Shown: positions 10,918 through 21,500 of the stretch, piece after piece
Position numbering within the stretch: the stretch's first letter is position 1
Layout: each line of letters begins with the position of its first letter
Assembly: GCA_032173965.1 (NCBI GenBank)
Contig: CM063283.1
Coordinates: 107,842,108 to 107,906,107, forward strand
Length of the DNA stretch: 64,000 bases
Source of the DNA: Sitta carolinensis
Lineage: Eukaryota; Chordata; Aves; Passeriformes; Sittidae
Direction of reading: 5' to 3'
Program-made: the position numbers and the translations under genes
The notes under the pieces: generated by a model
Database searches by the model: none
The model's input: the letters and a program-made list of their open reading frames with translations, nothing else
What the model was told of the DNA's origin: nothing

Positions 10918-12920
10918 GTAAATTAATTAATTAATTAATTAATTTTTAAAAATTAAAAAAAAAAAAAAGAAAGATAACAATATTTGGAGGTTAGGGTCAA
11001 TTCTGTTCTGCCTTACATAACAGGCTTGAATTCAACCTGGTTCCATGATAAATACTGAATGTTAAAACATATGTTTCAAATTTACCCCAGAGCACATTAC
11101 AATTTTGACTATGGACAACATTGTAGCACAAATATGTCTGGGCACAAATGTGATCTATTTTTCTATTTTGGTGATAATCTGCTGTTGCTTGACCCAGGTT
11201 TTATCACCAAGTGAATTCTACAATATAAGCTGTCATTTTTTTTGTAATTAAATCACTGGATTTACTCAAGTGATTAACTCAACTTCTCAATTAAAACATG
11301 TTAAACACTGAGGTCCCAGGGTCTGGTCTTTCAAAATACAGTTTCCCAAACACTTAAAACCAGTTATTTTCTCTCAGGAAAGGCTGCTGCTGATACCAAT
11401 GGGAACTTTCCCTGAAAAAATGCTGGAAGAGCAAAGATTTGAAAGATCCTGAACAGTTACAGTGTGGGTAACACTGGGTGATCCCTGGAAACCATGAGAG
11501 GATGCTTGGCATTTAACATAAACCATAACTCCCCTCTCAGCATCCCAAGAATTTCAGAAAATTACTGGCAGATCTCAGTAGCCTATTATTTATTTTTGGC
11601 TTTAGATCCACCAAGTTGACAAAAGTTAGTGAAAACTTTCAGAGGTGAAAAGAAAAACAGAGATGGCATTGTCATAGTTCTGAGACAAAGTCTAGATGTG
11701 CTCCAAGTGAATAAACAAGGGGTTGAGTGTTGTGTTTGCTAAAACTTCAGACATTGGACACAGTCAAAATTGCTAACAAATTTGTGTTAAATTCATAGTT
11801 TTGTCCTAAATATTCAACAAAATTCTCTGATTTTTAATTTTAATTTTGCAATGTTTCTAAATATATATTTTTAAAAGAAAAGAGGCTCTTTACTTTGGGT
11901 TCCAGATGCACATTTTTGAGGGTCTGGGGGGTAAAGGAAAATGTCATCTTTGCATTTTATCAAGCTATAAAAATAATGAATATAGCATTTTCTACCATTT
12001 TCAGCACAGAGAGCAAACTGGAAAGAATAGATTATTTGCTCAGCTGTAGATCCAAGCAGGGCTGAGTGCAGCCACGAATGGGCAGCACTGAGGGGCTGCA
12101 CAGCTGTAATTCAGCCACCTCTGTGTGCCAGGGGTGACCTGTCACACTGGGCAGTGATGAGGGGAGAGGAAGGACAGGCAGCAGGATCACAGCCCCTGGA
12201 GAACCCTCAGCAGTCCAGTGCTGGGCTGAACTAACCCTGTGCAGGCAGCCCTCGCTGTGAAATCACAGCACTGTGAAGCAGGCAAAGCCTTCTCGAGGTC
12301 AAGCAAGCGTGGGGTTTGTTGTGGGCACAGGCGTGGGAGGGACAGCAGGGCTGCTGCAAAATTCCACATTTCATTTAGCTGAGAGTCCCAGCACTTCCAT
12401 TTCACAGCTGGGCCCAGGGCTGGGCAGGCAGGGCAGGAGGTGTGGATAGCTCACTCTTAACCTCAGTGAGGGTTTTCCATGTTTCACTACAGTCTAATAA
12501 ACAGGGATAAATTCCAGAGTCCATATCCTACAGTGCTGAAATCCACAGGCCAGCCCACGTGATGTCTGGGTGCCTGCACTATCTCCTAGAAGTAGCTGAG
12601 AATACATCAAAACATGCCCAAAAGGCCTCAGTATTTGATCTAAATGCTTGTGTGAATTGCTCCTAAGCTGTCCATTAATAATATTTTGTCCATGCTGAGA
12701 AAATCTATCAGCTACAATATAGAACATCCTAACTGATTTTCAGCTCTTGCCTGATTCATCATCAGAAATTCTAGCAAATAAATCTAAGTGTGCCATTTTT
12801 GTCAGGATTATAACTTTCAACACAAGGCTTCAGAGCTGGAAAATATTTCCCCCTTATTTATTTTTATGGAGTATCTGTTTCTAGTGTGATTGGATTTTTT
12901 TCCTTCTCTTCCTCCTCTAG
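10918..12920 (+). other. OTC: OTC intron 9 (2.0 kb)
   Basis: Donor GTAAAT and acceptor CCTCTAG after a pyrimidine-rich tract. The first 60 bases are simple repeat. The stretch 12050-12450 is GC-richer but has no supported feature. Confidence 0.9.
10919..10971. repeat. (TTAA)n microsatellite followed by A-rich tract
   Basis: About six AATT units begin inside the exon 9 donor region and are followed by a run of 14 or so A residues. The repeat begins 2 bases into the intron, so length changes could alter bases near the donor. The A tract may be hard to assemble. Confidence 0.9.
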
Positions 12921-12980
12921 GCTGTCATGGTTTCCCTGCTGACAGATTACTCACCACAGCTACGAAAACCCACATTTTGA
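12921..12980 (+). CDS. OTC: Ornithine transcarbamylase, exon 10 equivalent (C terminus and stop)
   Basis: Last coding segment, residues 336-354: AVMVSLLTDYSPQLRKPTF followed by TGA at 12978-12980. It matches the human C terminus except Arg for Gln-class and Thr for Lys changes near the end. The coding length of 60 bases including the stop equals human. It is preceded by a good polypyrimidine tract and TCTAG. With the previous exons, the whole C-terminal 225 residues of OTC are open and intact. Confidence 0.97.
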   Translation, partial: AVMVSLLTDYSPQLRKPTF

Positions 12981-13110
12981 TTCTTGGATTCCTGCCAGCA
13001 GAAAAATATTCCTCATCAGCAGAATATTCTAGTCCACAAGCACACAGAACTTCTTCAGAAAGGACCAAGGCAATGAGTGATTTTTTAATAAAACCATATA
13101 GTTAGCTGTA
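12981..13110 (+). other. OTC: OTC 3' untranslated region, minimal extent
   Basis: Sequence after the OTC stop codon up to just past the first AATAAA (13087-13092). The real transcript end is not visible. Further AATAAA hexamers at 13146, 13474 and 13689 would allow longer forms. Confidence 0.6.
13087..13092 (+). terminator. OTC: Candidate OTC polyadenylation signal (proximal)
   Basis: Canonical AATAAA 107 bases after the OTC stop codon, followed by T-rich and G/T-containing sequence. It is the closest canonical signal. I cannot tell from sequence which signal is used. Confidence 0.5.
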
Positions 13111-13145
13111 TAATATTGCATTACACTCGTGAAAATGTTCAAGAC

Positions 13146-13151
13146 AATAAA
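13146..13151 (+). terminator. OTC: Candidate OTC polyadenylation signal (second)
   Basis: Second canonical AATAAA, 59 bases after the first, with T/G-rich sequence downstream. It could give an alternative 3' end. Confidence 0.4.
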
Positions 13152-13352
13152 CACCATTGCAGAAGCTGCTTTTCCTCTGGTTGCTCCAAGCTGGCCTTCC
13201 TTTGTAGGGAACAGCATCATGGAAAACATTCCAAGGTTGTACCTTAATGGTTGGGTCTACCAGCAGCATAGGCATGGTATGGTCTACATGTAAATGTGGT
13301 GGGGCTTGCACTGTGTGATATTGATGCCTAAAGATTTTTAGCTTTTTCATAT

Positions 13353-13384
13353 ATTTGTAGCTTTGTAGCTTTATAGATTTGTAG
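13353..13384. repeat. 8-bp tandem repeat, four copies
   Basis: Four consecutive octamers of the form (A/C)TTTGTAG or (C)TTTATAG, running into an ATATAT tract. Simple repeat just downstream of OTC. Confidence 0.85.
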
Positions 13385-14202
13385 ATATATATGTAATTCA
13401 ATATATTTATATGTGTATTAATATAGTTGTATAATTTCTGGTGTTTTTCCTGCCCTCTCTCACATTTTAGAGAAATAAACTAACCCCTTCTAACACATTC
13501 TTGAAATTCTGTTTCATCTTATTCTCAAGAAGGGAATTTCTAACAAGGACACCTTGTTTTTCACCAGAATTTGAGAGACATAACAACATATAGGACAACA
13601 ACCCCCTGGACCAGCTTCAGAGGGGCAGACCCAAGGGTGGGTTACTGGGGCAACTTATCTCTGATTGGATGTACCTGCTAGATAGACAAATAAAATAACT
13701 TTATAAAAATTGAAATCCTGTATCACGTGTGTGCAGAGCCATGTTTTCAGAGCACCTGAAAACTTTCATTAAAGAATTTTTTTTTTTTTTTTGTCTTACC
13801 ACTCTTAATATTGTTTGGAAAGTGTTGTCTTTTGATTCCAGGCAGCAATATGACAGACATAAACCTGTCCCCTGAATTGCTGACCTCGGGAAGAAGCAGT
13901 GCTGCAGTTTGCCTTGGCTGCCTGCACTTCCTGGGCACCCTGGCTCCTGTTTCTGTCCTCCAGCCAACCTCCAAACCCCACTCCTGTTTGACACCAAAAA
14001 TATAGAGAGACCTTGTGAGCATCACCCTCCTCCATGACATTCCTGTGGGCTGGCGCAGGGGGATACTGCTGTGGAATTGGAATAGAGCCTTTTCCACGGA
14101 GTCGGATGCAACAGACAGCCAGGAGGAACTGGTTTGCTCTGTGCCTATGTCCCCTAGGCTTTCATTCCCCAAACAGAATTTTGGCTAAAAAAGTGGATAT
14201 TC

Positions 14203-14223
14203 TGTTTTTTTTTTTTTTTTTTT
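14203..14223. repeat. Poly-T homopolymer, about 20 bases
   Basis: Uninterrupted T run. It is not clearly the tail of a recognisable retroelement, because the upstream 400 bases match no family I know. Confidence 0.85.
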
Positions 14224-17200
14224 CCTAAGCAAACACGAGGGGCACCGTATGATGAAACTTACACAGTTTCTTTGCAGAAATTGCTGCATTTTGCCTTGCA
14301 CTATAACACAGAGTACATTTCAGCTAATCCTTCTCAGTAGTGAACAAATTAATGACATTTGTAGTTTTTGTGATATCTGGGTATGTGCATTTAATATTTC
14401 AGGTAAAGCTTTGAGTTAGCTGTTAACAAACACCTTATTTGTTGTTTCTAAATAGTTTCACATTTATTTTTTCCCCACCATAATACTGGGACAATATATG
14501 CTATATTTAAAAAAATTCTCCAAATGGTTTTGCATTTTCTGACCAGTTGCAAAACATTATTCAGTTCGTTTCTAAATTGGAGTTCACTGCAGAGTCACAC
14601 ATCACTGAAACGAAAATAGAGATATATTTTTTCTATCTATTTACAATTGATTTCTTGCTTTTGCAAGCATTTGTGTGTGTCTTGTTAAGATTAACATTTT
14701 CCTTTACAACATTACAAGGGTTTCAATAATTCAGTGAACATTTATACCTCAGCAGAGATATAGCTGCATCAATGATGTAGGAATAGGGTATGTGCTAGAA
14801 ATCAATGTTTTACTTCCCAGTTCAGAATGTGGAGGAAAATGCATGGAATACAGTATATTTCTGGCTGCAGTAAGCCCTGTTTTTTGAATTAGGTTCCAGT
14901 CCAGCAAGATATGTAGAAGTATGATTGGTCCTCTTGGACCTGGTGAGCTATTCATGTGCTCAGAATTGAAGATGTCCTTATTGACCTGGTTTTAGTGCTG
15001 TCTGAGAGTAAGACATCTCACTTTGCTAGTCCTTTCATAAAAAACACATTAATATCAGTTTTATGGTGTTGCTCAATGTACTGCCAGTGAAGTCATGCAC
15101 ATTTATTATACCAAAGCTGTGTTGTTAAATGTTGCATGGTGAAGTTTAACAATCCTGCTCCTCTTTTGACTCTCAGTGCTGTGATTAGAGCTAACGTGCA
15201 TCTTGGTTATTGCTGACTCTTTTTATACTCAGAAATCTGAGCAGGATGCCAGACAGCTGAATCCCCTTGACACTTTTATAACACATTCATAGAGCTTGCT
15301 GCATAGCATGTGAGTAAGAGGGTCCAATATTTCCGGGAGGGTAATTTCACCTCATTCTATTCCTCTGTGAACACACACAGCAAAGGATGACAGTCCCTGC
15401 TCTGTCTTGCACAAACTGCTCACACCATGAGCTGTTCTGGTGCTTTATAGAAACACTGGGTGGGCTTTATATCCTGAACACTGGATTCCACTGTGTGGAG
15501 TCACCAAACCTGCTACACCCTCCTGCACGTGCAATAAAAAAAACCTCCCAGCAGGCAGATTTATGGAACATGTGTAGACTGTCTGCACAGTGCTGGCAGA
15601 GCAGATCTGACACTTCCTAGAGGCATTGGATCAGTACCAAATGGACTTTCTGCCCCACAGACCCTGAAATACGGTGCTCTGAAGGGTTTCTGTTGTGCCT
15701 GTAGGGACTTTCACTGCCTTGAGATACAGCAGAACAGCACTGCAGGGATTAATACGCTTGGGCAAGTTAAGCATACTAGGATTGCTGGGTGGTAGCTGTG
15801 CTAGAGTGCAAGACTCTTATGATGCCACCCAGACTCCTCATTAATTCATAACTTGAATTTACTAGTGATGACTGCAAATGTGTGAATAAGAGAAACAGCA
15901 GTAATGTAGGGAGAATTTTTTACAGCTGAAAATAGTTTATCAGAATTCAAAGGGCTTAAACCAAATGCATTACAGGTAGCAGTCACTAATATCTTACAGT
16001 GTTTTTCATTACATTTATTAGGCTTTAATCAGTAAGAGTGCTGTTTTCATTGCTGAATGTACTCAAAGGATAGGGTGCTTCTTCCTCTGTGTTTTTACAG
16101 AGATGCTCCTGCCTGGCTCCTGATAGCCTAGACCTTTCTTTCACAAAAGTCCTGCTCTTCTGTTTGACCCAGAGAACAGCCCTGGGTCAGTTCAGGTCTA
16201 TCAAGTTTTACCCACACCTGATTCATTCAGTAATCCCCTGGTCCAATATCTCACCCCACACCTCTGCACGGCTGTGCTCTGGCCCCTCTCCAGGACTTTG
16301 CACTGGTGGGGGCAGCTGCCAGCCTAATCCATCTCCTGCTCAGAGGCACAAGGGGTGGACAGACCCCTCCTGTCCTGTTCCTCTTCCCTGCAGGGCTCCT
16401 GCTTGTGCAGGCACATCCAGACCTCACACACAGGCAGGCACTGAGGTTGTGGTGTGTCCCAAGAGGGAGTAGTCATGCTAACTTTGGTACCCAAAGTCCA
16501 GACGAAGATCCAAAGCTAGTACTAAATCTGGCTCTGATCCCAGCTGAGGCCATGAGGGACCACAGGGGCCCAGAGGTACTTTAATGTCATTTTAGACAGC
16601 TGGGAGTCTCAGAGACATTGGCACAGATCCAGAAGATGTGACACAGGACCGATGAGGGCAGAAACTGGAGGCCAGCAAGGACATCCTACAACACCTCAGA
16701 TGTCCCCAAATCCAGTGCTTTGGCAATCACTCCCTCACTATATTCATGGCCCATAGAGGATTACTCCTATTCTATGCCCAGAAAGAAAAGTGCAGGATTG
16801 CTTATTAGCAGTTCACAGACTGTAAATACTTGTTCTGCAGCACATTAACAGCAGTAGGGGGATTCTTTGATTATCTGTGCATGATCTTCCAAAAGTGATC
16901 TAACATTAAATAGAGATTTAGTAGACAAAGAGGGGCAGAAAGCTTCCTTATCATTTTCTCAAGGAAGAACAGCGTTTTTTTCCTGTGTACTACAAGGAAG
17001 AGAGCATAGTAACCACAGCAGGTAAGAGGCCTGCAGAAAGAATTTGCAAATGATTAGTGTAACTTGGGAAGGACTGAGTGGGGAGCCTGGACAACCAGGA
17101 GAGAACAAAGTAAAAATTCTCTAACAGATTTAAATACTTTATTTGAGCCAGCTTACAACAGGAATGACACCACGTACAGCAGATTTACTCATTGTCTGGT

Positions 17201-18334
17201 AGTGGAAGCAGTCGCCTGTGAAAGTCTGAGCTGCTAAAAGGGAAATACAGGAATAACTAAATAGTGAGGAAGCACCAAGGTTTGGTTGCCTGAAGTCCTC
17301 TAGAACTCCTGAATTAATGTTTGCCTCTCACAAGACAGGGCTGTAAGTAATCCATAATTATCTTGCTGCCTTTCCAGCTTTGTGAGAGAAGGAGCAAGAG
17401 CTGCACAAGGGTCTGAGCAGTGCACTGAACTGATCATTCAGGCTAGGGAAAGATTTCATGGCTGAGCTGAGATATATTGTGCTTAGGGATTTTTTCCAGG
17501 AATGTGTAATACTGGTGGAAAGTCTGAAAAACAGATTTCACACAAAGAGAAAAGTTTCTTCTTTCTTCTGTGTTTCTCATTTTCCAGCTAATCACTTGGT
17601 TAATGTATTGAGCAAATAAACAGTGCTTTTCTGATTATTTTGCCATGGCTGTTTAGCCAGCTGCCTTTCAAATGCAGAGCCCAGAATTTCGGGGTCTTGC
17701 CCAAGGTTATGTGTACAGAGACACTTCATAAGCCACAATCAACATTTAATTCAGCCCAGCATTTGCTCTCATGACTAATGGGATACAGCTATTTGCAAGG
17801 TTATTTGATTCTTACACAATCTTGTTACCAGCTTTTTGAAGAAATCCCAAACCTTTGTGGCCTCTGTAAAGGCTGATGATCCCTTCCATGTGTATGTGTG
17901 CAGAGGAGTTTTCTCCAGGGCAGGAAATCTGAGGTGCCTCCATTCAGACAACAGATCCTTCAAAGCCACAGTCAAAGCATTGCCTGCCCTTGCCAAATCC
18001 CTTGGAAAGTTCCTTGTGGTCTGCATTATAGGCTGGAGGATTAATGAATGCTGTTACTCTTTAATGGGCCTGTTTTCAGGGGATTGGCACTCATGCAAAG
18101 TAGGCTCCAACACAAGCATAATACATCTAGAAAGAGGGATGAGCACCAAGATCCTCAATCTTTGCTGATCAAAGTTTAGTTAGTTGAGCCAAAACTTAAT
18201 TCGAACTGTGAAGAACAGCAGTGATAGCTGGAGAAGAGTACTGAAGAGTTGGCAGAGCAAATGCAGGTCATGCTTAGTGATTTAAGTGCAAAATGATATT
18301 AATTGAAGGAAGAAAGCTAAACTACCCACAAAGG

Positions 18335-18540
18335 TTATAGAATCATAGAGTCACGGAATGGTTTGGATTGGAAGGGACTTAAAGATCCTCTTGTTCCAAC
18401 CATCCTGCCTCAGACAGGGACACCTTCCTCTAGGCCAGGCTGCTCAAGACATGATCCAGCCTGGCCTTGGACTCTCTCAGGGATGGGGCAGCCACAAGTT
18501 CCCTGGACAGCCTGTTCCAGTGGCCCACCACCCCTGACAT
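18335..18540 (-). mobile_element. CR1 LINE fragment, 5'-truncated 3' end
   Basis: On the + strand it opens TAGAATCATAGAGTCACGG and continues GGTTTGGATTGGAAGGGAC, then a stretch on lost focus of the CR1 3' UTR and ORF2 end. This is the reverse complement of the well-known bird CR1 3' terminus, so the element reads on the minus strand with its octamer tail at the left. About 205 bp are retained, ending near CACCACCCCTGACATT. Typical of dead, 5'-truncated CR1 copies in birds. Confidence 0.93.
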
Positions 18541-21500
18541 TATGCGACTTCAGAGGTTCCTCTCTGTCTCATAGACAGCAAGACTGGTGCACCTGAGAGA
18601 CTTCTGTCCTGTCCAGCAGCCTCACCTGATGTGCCCACTGTCTGTAGGTGAGGTGAATGTTCTCCCTGGTGCCACCCCTGGCCAATTTGGACTCTTGGAG
18701 CAGGAGCACTCCATGGCTCCCATGCTGCTGGCACAGCCCATGCCCTGCTGGTGGGCAGCAGGGTGTGTGTGTCCCAGCCTTGAGAGGTGGGAACCCCTGC
18801 ATGCCCCCAAGTTTGGCCCATGTGATCCACAACCTCTCTGCAGCCCCAGTGTAGGATGTCTGTTTAGAAGGTAAAGACCAGGCTGGCCACAGCAATGCAA
18901 CTCAGTGGTGTTAAAACACCTGGTTTGAGTGACACAAACCCAGTTCTGCTCCTGGCCCAAAATGGAAGCCAACCTTCCTATCCTGTTCCAAATGCTGTGC
19001 CCAGGTGGACTTGGCCTGGGTGTTGCTGTGCCCAAGGGTTGTGTTTGACAGACTGTCAGCCACTACTGCCTGAGTTCTGTGCCACACACAGTTCTTGTGG
19101 CTGGCTGTTGTTGTTGCTCCAGCCTCGAGCAGCTGGAATAAGAAACACTGCAGTGCACACACAGAAAAAGTGCCCTGCTGAGTCTGAGTATGGGCAACTG
19201 CACAGAATCCTTGGCTTGGCATAGAAATGAGGGTGTCAGAGGCTCTCCTGACATGTCCCCCTGGCAGGGCAGCCTGCTGTGCTCTCTGGTGGGGTAAGGA
19301 TGGGACCTGCACTGCTCTGGTTGCCCAGGAGGCTCTTCTGCATGTCTGGGGCATGCTCTCCCCATGGATGGCCTTCAGCCTCAATAGCCCTTGGGTTCTC
19401 TGCAAAGCACTGTCCCGTGGGTGGGTGATCACATCCTGTGACCTCCTGCCCTGCCCCTTCCCTATGCCACGGGGCTGAACCCCCAGCCCAGGGCAGCCTC
19501 AGTGGGGCAGGTTTGTCCCTGTCCTGGAAACCCCAGGAATGGCGCCCCAGAGATGGTGCACTGCTCTTGTCCTGGGGCAGACTGAAATGTTTGTAATTGA
19601 TATCACTTGGAATACATCTGCTTACTTGGGGAATTCGACTAATTGAAAAGAAATGTCTGCCAGCACCACAGGATCCCTGTGTGATTCACCAGCAGGCTTA
19701 TGAGACCCACTCCACAGCTCAGATTTCTGACTTCAGTCCCAGAGCAGTTTTGGGGGATTCCTGAGGACAGGGTGCTAGAGGGGAAATGGCACAAGCACCT
19801 CTTCAGGGCATTCCCTTGTGGCAGAGCAGCCCTGTGGGCTCCTCTGGGGCACTGCCACCTGCAACAAGACACAGCCACCTCTGAAAGGAGCAGAGGCAGG
19901 ATGTGTGAAATGCTTTAAACTCAGACTGACTTCAAGAAATAAATTGTCTTAATTCCAAACTAACAATTACAGAACACACCTCCTCTGGTGATCTATACAT
20001 ATGCCTTATAGGCATATAATCCTATAATGGAGACCTATTGATAATATAGTCTACAGAGAAAGAAGAGAGAGCTTTCAGCTCCCTCTGTCTTAATCTCCTG
20101 TGCTGTGACACAGCTGGATCTTTCTTAAGTCCATTTGTAACCCTGAATTTCCTGTATTTTGTGTAATTTCAATGCCCCATGTTTTTCTTTAAATTTCTTG
20201 CACATTCTTTCAATGGGGGGAACTTTTAAAACTGTAGCCAAATAACTTGATTTTGAGAAGCACTGCAGAGGAGATAGTGGAAGATGTATATAATTTGTCT
20301 CCTACCAGCTTTATGAAAGTCTCTCAGGAAAGGTAACAATTCCACCCAGAAATAATTCCATTAGACATGAAATATCAGAGCTGTGAATCACTGGGCATTA
20401 CAGAGCATGTTCCCAGCAGGAAAGAAACTGAAAACTGCACCAGAGAGAGAAGTTTATTTCTTATTGTAACACTAGGGAGGACAATGCAATCAAAAACATC
20501 TATAGGAAGTTGCAGTAAAGCAGAACTATCTATTTTACTAGTTGTCTTTCTGGAAAAAGGACACTGGGAGATTATAGTTATTCTCCCAGCAATACTGTTG
20601 ATTTGCTCAGGGTAGTAACTAGGATTCACAAGACTACAATTAAGGACTCAGGAAAGCATGTTAAATAAATTTTTCTGAAAGACTATTGTAGTGACTATGC
20701 GCAAATTGCTCCTAGGTGTCCATATAGCAGGAATAACTGGGTCTGCCAAGGAAAAGCTTTTCTGATGTTCTGAGAGGACAGTATGTCCAACCTGTATCAG
20801 AGGTTTCTAAAGGCAGGATGGATCCTGAATTGTGGGGGCAGTCAGTTATTGCCAGTTGGAGGGGTTTAGCTCTGACTATAGGAAAAAGTCACCGTTTCCT
20901 TGTTCTTGTCCCTGCAGCTCAACAGAACTCCACTGTTTCACTGTGGATGACCATGGGAGCCAAAGACGTGGCCCTCTGAGATTGTCATAATTAGGCAGGG
21001 CAGTTGTTTCACCTGTGACCAAGTAATTTTCAGGACTTGCCCCACTCTGCAAAGGGACAAAGCTGTTTCCCAGTGCTCCCTGCTGATGTTCAGGGCCGCA
21101 AAGCATTTTCCTACTCTTCCCATTGCTGAGGTGGACAGAAGAAGGATCACAAACGTGTTTATTCTGAACACTGTATATTGCAAGTAACAATAATCAGGGT
21201 CCTGCTGACTTGCAAGATTAATTTATAGACATGTGACCTAACCTTTGGGAGAAATAAATTCACAGAAATTGCATGGACCTTAAGCACTCAGTATCTCTGA
21301 AAGCAAGCTCATATTGTCTCAACATTACTGCTGCCTGTGAGAAACAGGAGTCAAAGGCTATTACATAAAAAATAAAGGAGGCCCTTGTAGGTTGTTAGCT
21401 AGGCAGCTAAAAAGGTAATCTGCAGAGTATTTGCCTTACCTGGCTTAACTGGATTAGCCTTTACATATTAAATGTCTGGACTGTCTCCAAAAGAGGTAGC

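Larger units (their letters stand above)
13111..18334. other. Intergenic, OTC-distal segment, no gene recognised
   Basis: Begins with AT-rich sequence that may still be OTC 3' UTR up to about 13,700. It contains an 8-bp tandem repeat at 13353-13384 and long T tracts at 13780-13797 and 14203-14223. At 17,690 a short stretch resembles part of a MIR SINE but is too weak to call. Open frames, including minus-strand 13747-14172, have no recognised motif. Confidence 0.7.

Noticed and set aside
13440..13740. Possible LTR downstream of OTC (AATAAA, TTTATAAAAA box, retrovirus-like spacing)
   Set aside because: No matching termini or target duplication were found, and it could equally be OTC 3' UTR.
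17690..17725. MIR-like words CTTGCCCAAGGTTAT
   Set aside because: Match is too short, with no other MIR core segments in order around it.
18911..19432. 173-codon minus-strand frame in a GC-rich patch
   Set aside because: No domain, no CR1 ORF2 similarity that I can see, and competing frames of similar length on the other strand.
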